Positions 54,594-63,145 of a DNA stretch of 64,000 nucleotides are shown here, piece after piece. Position 1 is the first letter of the stretch, and each line of letters starts with the position of its first letter. The notes under the pieces were generated by a model. That model was given only the letters and a program-made list of their open reading frames with translations. It searched no databases and had not been told where the DNA came from. The DNA is taken from assembly GCF_034263275.1 (NCBI RefSeq), contig NZ_CP139559.1, positions 2,728,001 through 2,792,000 of the forward strand. The letters are read 5' to 3'. Made by a program: the position numbers and the translations under genes. The DNA is from Mucilaginibacter sp. cycad4 (GTDB lineage: Bacteria; Bacteroidota; Bacteroidia; Sphingobacteriales; Sphingobacteriaceae).

Positions 54594-55913
54594 TTAATGC
54601 ACAAATATTTCTTCGCCTTCTGTTATTTCAACATCACCATCAGGTGAAATATTTGTTAGGTACACTGTTTTTAATTCGTTCACCAGTACAGGATCATACT
54701 TGGTGCGCACCTTCACATAGTTGCGCGTAAAACCATGCATAAAGCCGTCTTTAATATCGCCCTCAAATAAAACCTCCTCATTTTTATGGAGCTGGCTTTC
54801 ATAAAAAGCACGGCGTTTTTTGTCCGACAGGATATGCAGCATTTTGCTTCGCTCGCCACGTGCAGATCCGGGAACAGCGCCCGGCATCTGGGCAGCCAGG
54901 GTATTTTCCCTTTCCGAATAAGTAAATACGTGCAGGTATGATATATTAAGTTCGTTCAGGAAATTATAGGTATCAATAAAATCTTCCCTTGTTTCGCCGG
55001 GGAAACCAACGATAACGTCTACACCAATGCAGCAATCGGGCATCAGCTCTTTAATTTTGGCAACACGGTTAACGTAAAGGTCGCGTTTATAACGGCGGCG
55101 CATCAAGCCCAGGATCTTATCCGAACCTGATTGCAGCGGGATATGAAAATGCGGCACAAAGCGTTTTGATTCGGCTACAAAAGCGATGATCTCGTCGGTA
55201 AGCAGGTTAGGCTCGATAGATGAGATCCTGAAACGGTCGATACCTTCTACTTCATCCAACGCTTTAACCAGGTCAAAAAATTTGTCCTCGCGGTTGCCGT
55301 TACGAATGCCGAAGTCGCCCAGGTTTACACCTGTCAATACAATTTCTTTCACGCCTGATTCGGCAATTTGCTTTGCCTGTGCTACAACATTTTCAATGGT
55401 ATCGCTCCTGCTGGCGCCACGGGCCAGCGGGATGGTACAAAACGTACAAGAGTAATCGCAGCCATCCTGCACTTTCAGAAAAGTACGGGTACGGTCGCCA
55501 AAAGAATATGCGGGAACAAACTCATTGGCTTCAGACACAGGCTGATTAAGTACCAGCGCCTTTGGCCTCTTGGTCAGGTCGGTAATATGATCAACGATCT
55601 GAAATTTTTCGGCAGCGCCAAGCACCATGTCAACGCCGGGGATTTCGGCAATTTCCTGTGGTTTAAGCTGTGCATAACAACCTACAATGGTTACGTAGGC
55701 ATTGGGCGAAATCTTAAGCGCTTCTTTAACAATCTTCTTACACTTTTTATCAGCATTATCCGTAACCGAGCAGGTATTGATCACAAAAACGTCCGGTGTT
55801 TCGGTAAAATTCACCGTATCATAACCGGCCTGGTTAAACAGCCGACCAATGGATGAGGTCTCTGAATAATTCAGCTTGCAGCCTAAAGTGTAAAAAGCGA
55901 CTTTCTTGTTCAT
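54594..55913 (-). CDS. mtaB: tRNA t6A37 methylthiotransferase
   Basis: Radical-SAM enzyme of 439 residues that makes ms2t6A at position 37 of tRNA. The N-terminal UPF0004 domain starts AFYTLGCKLNYSET. The radical-SAM Cys motif CDYSCTFC is near residue 148, and a TRAM-like C-terminal end follows (VKVRTKYDPVLVNELKTVYL). ATG at 55913 is used instead of the frame four codons upstream. It precedes lgt by 27 bp and may be the first gene of the operon. Confidence 0.93.
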   Translation of the reverse strand: MNKKVAFYTLGCKLNYSETSSIGRLFNQAGYDTVNFTETPDVFVINTCSVTDNADKKCKKIVKEALKISPNAYVTIVGCYAQLKPQEIAEIPGVDMVLGAAEKFQIVDHITDLTKRPKALVLNQPVSEANEFVPAYSFGDRTRTFLKVQDGCDYSCTFCTIPLARGASRSDTIENVVAQAKQIAESGVKEIVLTGVNLGDFGIRNGNREDKFFDLVKALDEVEGIDRFRISSIEPNLLTDEIIAFVAESKRFVPHFHIPLQSGSDKILGLMRRRYKRDLYVNRVAKIKELMPDCCIGVDVIVGFPGETREDFIDTYNFLNELNISYLHVFTYSERENTLAAQMPGAVPGSARGERSKMLHILSDKKRRAFYESQLHKNEEVLFEGDIKDGFMHGFTRNYVKVRTKYDPVLVNELKTVYLTNISPDGDVEITEGEEIFVH

Positions 55914-55922
55914 TTCAATCGG

Positions 55923-55930
55923 CAAAGATA
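55923..55930 (-). promoter_or_regulatory. -7 box TATCTTTG of mtaB
   Basis: Perfect TAnnTTTG on the minus strand, 9 bp before the mtaB ATG at 55913, giving a nearly leaderless mRNA. Confidence 0.6.
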
Positions 55931-56371
55931 ATGTTTTTTAAAGAAATGCCTATTTCCGTAATTTCATGGTATGGTAAAAGTAATTGTAAAATTATGGGTG
56001 TCTCAAAATCGCCGTTCTCAAAATAAAACTGGATTTGCTTTCGCCGCATTTTTAAAATGTTCCATTTTTTGAGAGTGAAACGAGGAACGATCGTTTTATG
56101 AAACATACTGGTAATCAACAGTTTAATATCTTAATTAAAACATATCTAAATTCCTGATTATCAATCAATAAAACTTAAAGAAGTATAAAACCAGCGTTTC
56201 ACGAAACATACTTCTTTCCACCGTTTTTTAATGTTTTTTGAGTTTTTTTTGAAATGCGAACAGTCATACCAATGCCTGCTGACAAAACAATGTCACCATT
56301 ATTGCTTCATTTTTTCCATAAACCGAAAAATCGCTTTCAGAACACGAGGCTCCTACGGAGCCTTGAAACTA
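55931..56371. other. Non-coding flank of the IS with repeats
   Basis: 441 bp. A 67-codon frame overlaps mtaB's start but has no signals and is not called. An inverted pair aaagaagtat/atacttcttt (56177-56186 and 56208-56217) with an inner gtttc/gaaac stem lies at 56177-56217. A 7-bp hairpin aggctcc-tac-ggagcct (56347-56363) lies just before the IS. Confidence 0.5.
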
Positions 56372-56414
56372 TGTCTCGTCCTAAAAAAAGTTTACATTTT
56401 ATGAGATAGTCCTG

Positions 56415-57362
56415 TTATGTATTTACAAGTGTAGTGATGTCCTGTGATACGTTTACAATGTTAGTGTTTTTGCGATAATAGTTCTTCCACAATTTTTGAG
56501 GTAGCAAGCTTTTATCATGCACATGTTGGGGCGTTAGCAGACCGATACTGAAGTGTGGCCGGTGTTTGTTATACAACTCGATAGCTCTATCCAGTAATTG
56601 TTTTGCTTGTTGCTTATTCTCAGGCCGGTGATGCTTAAGATATTCTTCTTTAAGAATGCCGTTCATTCGTTCAGCAACGGCATTCTCTAATGGGTCACCG
56701 TTCTCGGTCATACTGATCTTGATGTATCTGTCCTGTAATAGCTTTACATAGCTTTCTGTGCAATATTGCACTCCCCGGTCCGAGTGATGTATAAGTGCCT
56801 CCGGCAATTGTTCAGGCAGGTCTTTTAAAGCCATTTTCAAGGCCTGTATCGTTTCGATCGTTTCTAAGGTATCAGCCAAATGATAGCCAACTACTTTGTG
56901 CGAATAAGCGTCCGTTATCAAACTGATGTACAAATGTTCTTCTTTTACTTTCCAGTAGGTGATATCGCTTACCCACAGTTGGTTAGGCCTGACGACCTCC
57001 AGGCTGCGTATGATATTCGGCCATCTGTTGAACCGGTGACCCGACCAGGTCGTCACATGCCGCCTGCGGCGTTTCTTTACTAACAGTCCATTAGCTGACA
57101 ACAGGTCGAACAGTGCATCCCGTCCCATTTTAATGCCATGATCAAGCAAAAAAGGGTGCAGCTTTTCATAAAGCTTCCTGCCACCCATTGCCCGGTGGTC
57201 TTGGCGAATGCTGACAACCTCCTGCAATATAAGTGTATCCTCTATTCCAGATGCTTCTTGTTGCCAAAAGTGCTGATAATAGGCCTGACGGGTAATACCA
57301 AGTAACCGACATAATCGTACAAGGCTGATCCTTGTATACATGTCTTTCATCTCATGGATCAC
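56415..57362 (-). CDS. IS3-family transposase OrfB (DDE)
   Basis: Integrase-like catalytic part of the transposase, 315 residues, in frame -1 relative to OrfA. The catalytic triad is D133 (WVSDITY), D195 (HSDRGVQY) and E231 (NAVAERMNG), with exactly 35 residues between the last two, as in IS3 elements. Independent start at GTG 57362 is possible, but fusion to OrfA by frameshifting on CTTTTTT (A AAA AAG, 57374-57380) is more likely. Confidence 0.93.
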   Translation of the reverse strand: MIHEMKDMYTRISLVRLCRLLGITRQAYYQHFWQQEASGIEDTLILQEVVSIRQDHRAMGGRKLYEKLHPFLLDHGIKMGRDALFDLLSANGLLVKKRRRRHVTTWSGHRFNRWPNIIRSLEVVRPNQLWVSDITYWKVKEEHLYISLITDAYSHKVVGYHLADTLETIETIQALKMALKDLPEQLPEALIHHSDRGVQYCTESYVKLLQDRYIKISMTENGDPLENAVAERMNGILKEEYLKHHRPENKQQAKQLLDRAIELYNKHRPHFSIGLLTPQHVHDKSLLPQKLWKNYYRKNTNIVNVSQDITTLVNT

Positions 57363-57760
57363 TTGGTATCCGACTTTTTTCGGATAGGAATATTAAGATC
57401 ACGTTCAGCAATCTCGATCATACGCTTGTACATTTCACTGCGAAGCTGCTCATCTTCAAGCTGACGTTCGAGTTCTTTGATGCGTTGTTGTTCTTGCGAC
57501 AAGGCACCTGTAGGCGGATCTTTATGGGGCTTCTTTGCGGGCAAGGATAGTGGTTTTACTGATGACAAATATCTGTCTTTTTCCGAAACTTCTGCATAAC
57601 CTAACTTCTGCATCCAACGCGTTATGCCACTATGTATCTTGATATCATATTTCCTCAACAACGCCTTTTGACTAACACTGCCAGCCAAATACTCTTTGAT
57701 AACTGAATGCTTAAATTCAAGTGAATAATGTCCTTTTCCATCAATAATGATCTTTTCCAT
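57359..57760 (-). CDS. IS3-family transposase OrfA
   Basis: Protein of 133 residues with an N-terminal helix-turn-helix region (HSVIKEYLAGSVSQKALLRK) that binds the IS ends and a C-terminal leucine-zipper-like segment (QQRIKELERQLEDEQLR). It ends with codons CGA AAA AAG TCG, the slippery heptamer, about 20 bp before its TGA stop. The stop overlaps the OrfB start by 4 bp. Confidence 0.9.
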   Translation of the reverse strand: MEKIIIDGKGHYSLEFKHSVIKEYLAGSVSQKALLRKYDIKIHSGITRWMQKLGYAEVSEKDRYLSSVKPLSLPAKKPHKDPPTGALSQEQQRIKELERQLEDEQLRSEMYKRMIEIAERDLNIPIRKKSDTK

Positions 57761-57813
57761 GTAGTTTATTTTTGTGTAAACTCATTTCAGGACAAGACAC
57801 TATTCAATTTTCC

Positions 57814-57885
57814 CTATAAACACGTTACCCCTCCGGGGTGATTACTGCAAATCCTATAACTCCGTTAGGAGTATCGTGTTTATAG
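57814..57885. repeat. 72-bp palindromic element with two inner hairpins
   Basis: Outer arms CTATAAACACG (57814-57824) and CGTGTTTATAG (57875-57885) are exact. Inner hairpins are accccTCCggggt (57827-57839) and actcc-gtta-ggagt (57859-57872). The 56347-56363 hairpin on the other side of the IS is of the same type, so the IS sits in a cluster of these elements. REP-like elements are a reasonable class. Confidence 0.65.
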
Positions 57886-58040
57886 CAATATTACATTTCG
57901 CAAACCGGCTCCATAGGCGCCCCGTGTCGCCTGTTTGTTTTAAAAGCGACTTCGCTGTTTTCATAAACCTTCATTTTTATAATCGTGGCAATTTACCTAC
58001 TTTCAGTGCGGATAAAACGTAAATCTAAACCGGAAATATT

Positions 58041-58649
58041 ATGATCATATACGGCACCAAAGCTAAACTCCTAAAAGCTGAAATAACAAGCGACACCTGC
58101 CCAAACTGCAGTACGGCCAACAGTATACAGATGAATGTATTTCAACGCTGGGCGCATATTTTCTGGATCCCGTTTTTCCCGATTGGTAAAACCGGTGTTT
58201 CACAATGCCTCAATTGCAGGCAAGTGTTAAAGCTTAAGGAAATGCCCGCGTCGCTCAAATTAAGCTATGATAACGTAAAAGCCCAAACAACGATACCTGT
58301 CTGGACATTTGCCGGCTGCTTTTTGATCGTTATCGGTTCGATACTTTTTTATATCAGCGAAAAACAGAAAGCTAAAAAAGTAAACCAGTGGGTGTTGTCT
58401 CCTCAAAAGAACGATATTTTTCACATCAAACTTAAAAATGATCACTATACCCTTTACAAAGTAAACAAGGTGTCTGGTGATTCTGTTTACCTTGCCCTGA
58501 ACAAATACGAAGTTGACCGCGAAGACGGGCTTGACGATATTGCCGCAAAAGGCGATACCGCTTATGACAGCGCACAGGAAGGGATTGCCAAACCGTTCCT
58601 TGTGGAAATGGCCAAAGAGGGGGTTATTTTGGATATCGAACGGAAATAA
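58041..58649 (+). CDS. Zinc-ribbon membrane protein
   Basis: Protein of 202 residues. Two CxxC pairs (CPNCST about residue 20 and CLNCRQ about 57) form a zinc ribbon, with the hydrophobic HIFWIPFFPIGK segment between. One membrane helix lies at about 88-107 (TFAGCFLIVIGSILFYI). The C-terminal domain (about 115-202) is of no known family. It is followed after 13 bp by the DoxX-like gene and is probably its operon partner. Confidence 0.75.
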   Translation: MIIYGTKAKLLKAEITSDTCPNCSTANSIQMNVFQRWAHIFWIPFFPIGKTGVSQCLNCRQVLKLKEMPASLKLSYDNVKAQTTIPVWTFAGCFLIVIGSILFYISEKQKAKKVNQWVLSPQKNDIFHIKLKNDHYTLYKVNKVSGDSVYLALNKYEVDREDGLDDIAAKGDTAYDSAQEGIAKPFLVEMAKEGVILDIERK

Positions 58650-58662
58650 ATGACGTTACGAT

Positions 58663-59775
58663 ATGTATTCAACTCCAACCCACTCATCTTGGTTCGCTAA
58701 ATTTTTTGAATGCCTTTATCTGTACATAGCAGTTGCAGATGGTTTGTTCATGCTATCAGGACCGCTGATTTATAAGCTTTTTAATTATAGCGATCCAAAC
58801 TCGTTCATCCGTTCGTTCTTATATGTGGGCATCGTCATGTGTCTTCTATCCGTAGGATACGCAACTTATTGGCACCATAAAAGTAAAAACGAAGGATTTA
58901 ATTCGGGGATAAAACATGCGTTTCTGCGTGGCGTACTGCGATATTTTTTGGCATACGAGGTAACGGTTTACGGCTTCGCCAAGATCTTAAAAACACAATT
59001 CGCACACCTTTACATGAGGGACAACATCCCTGTTGGCAGTTTAAACGGCTTTGAGCTTACCTGGAATTATTTTGGCCATTCATACACTTTCGCAGTTATT
59101 CTGGGATTAATACAGATAGGCGGCGGCATCTTGCTTTTATTCAGGCGCACCGCATTATTAGGCACTTGTATTTTATTACCGGTAATGTTAAATATCGTGC
59201 TCATTAATATTTTTTATAATATTGATCCTGGAGCTTTTGGTAATTCCATCATCATCAGCTCAGGCTTATTGTACCTTTTACTATTGCGATGGCATGATCT
59301 TATTGGCTTATTTTTCAAACAACCGGATAATATTCCGGTAATCCGGTGGCGCTTTACCAAACCTGCCATTAAATTATTAGTGATCCTATCGGCTTTTATC
59401 AGCATTTATGGTTTTGTAAGAGGAAACATATCATCACCTCTTGCAGGAAAATGGAAAATAGATGAATTTATCAGGAACGGTAAAGCTGTAGGTAAAAATG
59501 AATGGATAAACGGCGCGCAAAATTGGTGTTACATTTACATAGAAGAAGACGGCAAGATTTCGTTTTGTGCCAACCCTTATGTTTTTGAGGCTAATCGTGC
59601 CTGGTTTGGTCATTCTGTTTACAAGGCCAATCAAAAAACACTTAACATCGTGTTTGATGGCGGCACAAATAATGATACCACAAGGGTAAAAATCAGCAGT
59701 TATGACGGCAGGCAAATGCGGTGGGATGCCAAAGTGTATGATGATACTTTAAAGTTGAAACTGATTAAAGAATAG
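58663..59775 (+). CDS. DoxX-like membrane protein with soluble C-terminal domain
   Basis: Protein of 370 residues. About seven hydrophobic helices occupy residues 10-260, with VYGFAKILKTQF and GLIQIGGGILLLFRRTALLG resembling DoxX. The last about 110 residues (GKWKIDEFIRNGKAVGKNEW...) form a lipocalin-like beta domain, probably outside the cytosol. I cannot assign a reaction. Starts 13 bp after the zinc-ribbon gene. Confidence 0.7.
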   Translation: MYSTPTHSSWFAKFFECLYLYIAVADGLFMLSGPLIYKLFNYSDPNSFIRSFLYVGIVMCLLSVGYATYWHHKSKNEGFNSGIKHAFLRGVLRYFLAYEVTVYGFAKILKTQFAHLYMRDNIPVGSLNGFELTWNYFGHSYTFAVILGLIQIGGGILLLFRRTALLGTCILLPVMLNIVLINIFYNIDPGAFGNSIIISSGLLYLLLLRWHDLIGLFFKQPDNIPVIRWRFTKPAIKLLVILSAFISIYGFVRGNISSPLAGKWKIDEFIRNGKAVGKNEWINGAQNWCYIYIEEDGKISFCANPYVFEANRAWFGHSVYKANQKTLNIVFDGGTNNDTTRVKISSYDGRQMRWDAKVYDDTLKLKLIKE

Positions 59776-59783
59776 CTTGCCTG

Positions 59784-60512
59784 TTACACATTCCCCCAAC
59801 CCAGCGCCAGCACATCAGCAATGTGCATAGTTTGAACAGGCAGATTGTTTTTGTCGATATACCCCTGCATGTGCATCAGGCATGATGTATCAGTGGATAT
59901 GATGTATTCAGCTCCCGCATCAAGTGCGTTGTTTACTTTTTGCTGTGCCATGGCGGTTGAGATCCCATCAAACTTAACAGCGAAGGTGCCCCCAAAACCG
60001 CAACAGGTTTCTCCGTCTTTCAGATCAAGCAATTCCAGGCCAAGTACTTTGGAGAGCAACTGGCGTGGCTCGTCTTTTATCTTGCATTCGCGCAGGCCTG
60101 CGCAGCTATCATGATAAACAGCCTTGCCGTCAAGCTCGGCACCGAAATAATCAAACTCCAGGATATTCACTAAGAAATCGGACAGCTCGTAGATATTGCC
60201 TTGTATAGCCCTGCATTTATTGTGTACGGCTGTATTGGTAAACAGATCGTTATAATAATTCTTCACCATACCCGTACATGAAGCCGAGGGCGAAACAATG
60301 ACACTATCCTCCGAAAAATCGCTTAAAAATTTATTGCCTACCTCTTTGGCATCATCCCAAAAACCGGCATTAAAAGCCGGCTGACCGCAGCAGGTTTGCG
60401 CCGGGTTGTAACTAACCTTGCAGCCGGCCTTTTCCAACACTTTTACAGTATTAAAAGCTGTCGCGGGGAACAACTGATCTATAAAACACGGTATGAACAA
60501 CTCAACCTTCAT
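59784..60512 (-). CDS. CCG-domain Fe-S protein (LutA/YkgE-like)
   Basis: Protein of 242 residues with two cysteine-rich CCG domains: CFIDQLFP..., TCCGQPAFNAG, SPSASCTGMV in the first; YHDSCAGLREC, TCCGFGGTFAV and SCLMHMQG in the second. In LutABC or GlcDEF systems such proteins transfer electrons from lactate or glycolate. Neither LutB nor LutC is nearby. ATG at 60512 (MKVELFIPCF) is chosen over GTG two codons upstream. It lies 13 bp downstream of the MFS gene on the same strand. Confidence 0.9.
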   Translation of the reverse strand: MKVELFIPCFIDQLFPATAFNTVKVLEKAGCKVSYNPAQTCCGQPAFNAGFWDDAKEVGNKFLSDFSEDSVIVSPSASCTGMVKNYYNDLFTNTAVHNKCRAIQGNIYELSDFLVNILEFDYFGAELDGKAVYHDSCAGLRECKIKDEPRQLLSKVLGLELLDLKDGETCCGFGGTFAVKFDGISTAMAQQKVNNALDAGAEYIISTDTSCLMHMQGYIDKNNLPVQTMHIADVLALGWGNV

Positions 60513-60525
60513 CGGCACAAATTAG

Positions 60526-61848
60526 TTAACGGGCGCTAAAATCCGAATTTTTATTAATGTTTTGTTCGGTCTTTAACAAAGAAATCAATAAAACAAGACC
60601 GACTATGAAAAATACGCCCAATACCAAGACCGAATTTCGCGGGCTTCCGGTTATTTCTTCAAAAAAACCAAAACTAAAAACCCCGCCTACTATAGCCAAC
60701 TTTTCGGTAACATCATAAAAACTAAAAAAGGAAGCCGTATCGGGAATATTTTCGGGCAGATATTTGGAATAGGTAGAGCGCGACATGGATTGAATGCCGC
60801 CCATCACCAAACCTACCACCACTGCTATAATATAAAACTGCGTTTGTGTATAAGTGAAGTAAGCAGCTACACAAACCGCAATCCACAGGATCACGACACC
60901 AATTAAAACCCGCACATTACCATATTTACCCGACAAGCGCGACATTAGCGTAGCACCCAAAATTGCCACCAACTGTATAATTAAAATAATGGTGATCAGC
61001 TGAGGAGTTTCCATTTTCAACTCTTTTGCAGCAAAACCGGTTGCTACCAGCATAATGGTTTGCACACCCATGGAATAGAAAAAGAACGATGGCAAAAACC
61101 TTTTTAACAGCGGCATTTCCTTAACCTTTTTCCAAACGTGACCTAACTCAATAAACCCGCCTTTTATAATATTATGACTATGACTTTGCGCATTCGGACT
61201 CCCCTTGGGCAATACACTGAACGGGATTATGGCAAACCCTATCCACCATAAGCCTACCAGCAAAAATGACAATCGCGGCGCAAAGGTTTTATCCGTAATA
61301 CCAAACCACTCCCCTTTCAGCACAAATAAAAAACAGATGAGCTGAAGCAGCACGCTGCCGATGTAGCCATAGGTAAAACCTTTGGCACTCACATTATCCT
61401 GCATATCAACAGTGGCAATTTCGGGCAGGTATGAATTGTAAAACACAAAACCACCGCTGTAACCAATAGCTGCAAGGGCGAAGCAAATAATGCCCATCTC
61501 CAGGTGGTCTTTATCAAAATTGAACAGCGCACAGCAAGCTGCCGAACCGAGCAGGGTAAAAAACATCATGAAGATCTTTTTATTGCCTTTATAGTCGGCT
61601 ATGGATGACAATATGGGCAACAGCAATACCATCACAAGGTAAGCGGCCGATAACGCATAATCTGAAAGCGCGGTGTTTACAAAACTTTTCCCGAAAAAGT
61701 TAACCCTGTCGCCATTGGCATGATTGGTAGTGATAGCTACATAATAGGCCGGAAAAATGGTTGAAGTGATGACCAGGTTGTACGCAGAGTTGGCCCAATC
61801 AAAGAAAGCCCAGGCCCGTATGGTTTTTTTGTTGTTTTTATTTTCCAT
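60526..61848 (-). CDS. MFS transporter, UMF1/Atg22-like
   Basis: Membrane protein of 440 residues with 12 helices, starting at ATG 61848 (MENKNNKKTIRAWAFFDWANSAYNLVI). The AWAFFDWANSAY opening, STIFPAYY and GGIQSMSRSTYSKYLPEN are diagnostic for the UMF1/Atg22 group. Its substrate may be amino acids or other small molecules. A paralog lies 1.3 kb further on the same strand. Confidence 0.9.
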   Translation of the reverse strand: MENKNNKKTIRAWAFFDWANSAYNLVITSTIFPAYYVAITTNHANGDRVNFFGKSFVNTALSDYALSAAYLVMVLLLPILSSIADYKGNKKIFMMFFTLLGSAACCALFNFDKDHLEMGIICFALAAIGYSGGFVFYNSYLPEIATVDMQDNVSAKGFTYGYIGSVLLQLICFLFVLKGEWFGITDKTFAPRLSFLLVGLWWIGFAIIPFSVLPKGSPNAQSHSHNIIKGGFIELGHVWKKVKEMPLLKRFLPSFFFYSMGVQTIMLVATGFAAKELKMETPQLITIILIIQLVAILGATLMSRLSGKYGNVRVLIGVVILWIAVCVAAYFTYTQTQFYIIAVVVGLVMGGIQSMSRSTYSKYLPENIPDTASFFSFYDVTEKLAIVGGVFSFGFFEEITGSPRNSVLVLGVFFIVGLVLLISLLKTEQNINKNSDFSAR

Positions 61849-61951
61849 TTGCTCACTAAATGTATGCAAATTTCAGAAACTGCAAAAAATGTCTGCGAAC
61901 CAAAAGATGAAAAAACGATAGATGAAAAATCTTTATACCAATTTTTACGTA

Positions 61952-62005
61952 TTAATCTAATTGCACGAATCTTAAATTAATAAAAAATTCGTGCAATTCG
62001 ATTAA
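61952..62005. repeat. Inverted repeat with GCACGAAT arms
   Basis: 19-bp arms 61952-61970 (ttaatctaattgcacgaat) and 61987-62005 pair with one mismatch across a 16-base loop. It lies in the 297-bp gap upstream of the first UMF1-type gene. The form matches a dispersed palindromic repeat. Confidence 0.65.
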
Positions 62006-62097
62006 TTGTGAATGGTTTGAAAAGTATTCGTGTAGAAATTTTTCAGATGGGATTTAATAAAACGGATCGAATTATTTTAAACGCAATTCCCTGATAA

Positions 62098-62125
62098 AAA
62101 AGGCTTCCCTCTTCGGAAAGCCTTT
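62098..62125 (-). terminator. Intrinsic terminator of the DinB gene
   Basis: AAAGGCTT and AAGCCTTT stem with flanking CC/GG, minus-strand tail TTTTTTATC, 20 bp after the DinB stop. Confidence 0.75.
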
Positions 62126-62145
62126 GGTTGTTTTATATGGGCACA

Positions 62146-62667
62146 TTAGCTTCTGTCATAAAACGCGGGTGGCTCAATACCCAAAGTGCGAAGATAAACA
62201 TAGCCCTGGCCACGGTGATGGATCTCGTTATCAATAACGTATTGTAAAATATAGTTAACCAAACCTTCGTACTGGCCAAATGCCAATACTGTTTCCTGGA
62301 AACGTTCGGGCGTAATTTGGGGCCAGTAGGTTTTGATTTCTTCGGTGGCTTCATCCCAAAGTTGCAGCAGTTCGGCCTTTGTCGCCGCTGTTATTTTGCC
62401 CGTGTGGTGATCAAGACCGGCAATGGGTGTCCAGTTATCGGTTACAACACCTCTTACACAAGGCCCGCCCATACTAACAAACTCTTTTACCATATCGGCA
62501 AAGGGGCGCATACCGCCTATCGAATAATTAAATAATGCATCCTCCGGAAAAGCGTCGATAACCCTGCGGGTTACCCGGCGTTGGCCAAGCCAGCTTTGTA
62601 AAAGTTGATCGGGTGTATAAACAGCTGCTGCCGTTTCGGTTGACTGTTGATTTGTGTTAGTTTCCAT
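62146..62667 (-). CDS. DinB family protein
   Basis: Protein of 173 residues. Metal-binding His pattern of DinB: DHHTGKITAATKAELL in the middle, and NEIHHRGQGYVYLR near the C-terminus. The N-terminal helix is LLQSWLGQRRVTRRVIDAF. Possibly a thiol-dependent transferase; function unknown. It lies between the two UMF1-type paralogs. A minus-strand TACTTTG at 62698-62704 is a likely -7 box. Confidence 0.88.
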   Translation of the reverse strand: METNTNQQSTETAAAVYTPDQLLQSWLGQRRVTRRVIDAFPEDALFNYSIGGMRPFADMVKEFVSMGGPCVRGVVTDNWTPIAGLDHHTGKITAATKAELLQLWDEATEEIKTYWPQITPERFQETVLAFGQYEGLVNYILQYVIDNEIHHRGQGYVYLRTLGIEPPAFYDRS

Positions 62668-62697
62668 TGCTTTGATGTTTTGTTATTGATTACAATA

Positions 62698-62704
62698 CAA
62701 AGTA
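62698..62704 (-). promoter_or_regulatory. -7 box TACTTTG of the DinB gene
   Basis: Minus-strand TACTTTG, one base shorter than TAnnTTTG, 30 bp before the DinB start codon at 62667. Confidence 0.4.
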
Positions 62705-62753
62705 ACCACACCATGGTGACAGCCCTATGTCAACAGGAAAAAAGAAAAACTAA

Positions 62754-63098
62754 CTAATTTGTATTTTGGATAAACTCCACTACCTGTTGCTGCTCATAAT
62801 TCGATAAAGTGCCTTCCGAATAGTGCCACTTAGAAGCAGCATCGCCCTCAAAGCGGATCTGTCCTAAATAATCCGGGTTCTTTTTATCATCAAGCAGGGG
62901 TTTGCTTTCGCCAATTTCAGGAGCTATTTCCTGTACTTCAAAAAGGATAGCTTCACCATCGGCGCCGCCTTTATAAAGCTTATACAAGCCGGTGGAATTT
63001 AGTTCATGATTTGCCGATTGATGCAGCACCGGCTCAATAATGATATTCCTTTGTGTGCCGTTGTCGCCGGTGACGTTGTGGTTTACTGTGTGGATCAT
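62754..63098 (-). CDS. Hypothetical protein
   Basis: Protein of 114 residues, without signal peptide or membrane helix: MIHTVNHNVTGDNGTQRNIIIEPVLHQ... ending NYEQQQVVEFIQNTN. No family recognised. It is 47 bp downstream of the partial MFS gene on the same strand, and they may be co-transcribed. Confidence 0.65.
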   Translation of the reverse strand: MIHTVNHNVTGDNGTQRNIIIEPVLHQSANHELNSTGLYKLYKGGADGEAILFEVQEIAPEIGESKPLLDDKKNPDYLGQIRFEGDAASKWHYSEGTLSNYEQQQVVEFIQNTN

Positions 63099-63145
63099 GG
63101 CTTATACTTTTATTTATTGATAGTACAAGCATGCAGCCAAATTGT

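Larger units (their letters stand above)
56372..57799 (-). mobile_element. Intact IS3-family insertion sequence (1428 bp)
   Basis: Terminal inverted repeats of 25 bp begin TGTCTCGTCCT at 56372 and TGTCTTGTCCT (minus strand) at 57799, with 21 matches. A 3-bp target duplication CTA flanks the element (56369-56371 and 57800-57802). OrfA and OrfB overlap in the pattern expected for a -1 frameshift. The 3-bp duplication and intact frames suggest recent insertion. Confidence 0.93.

Noticed and set aside
55915..56118. 67-codon minus-strand frame before mtaB
   Set aside because: It overlaps the mtaB start region and promoter, and shows no recognisable family, initiation signal or domain.
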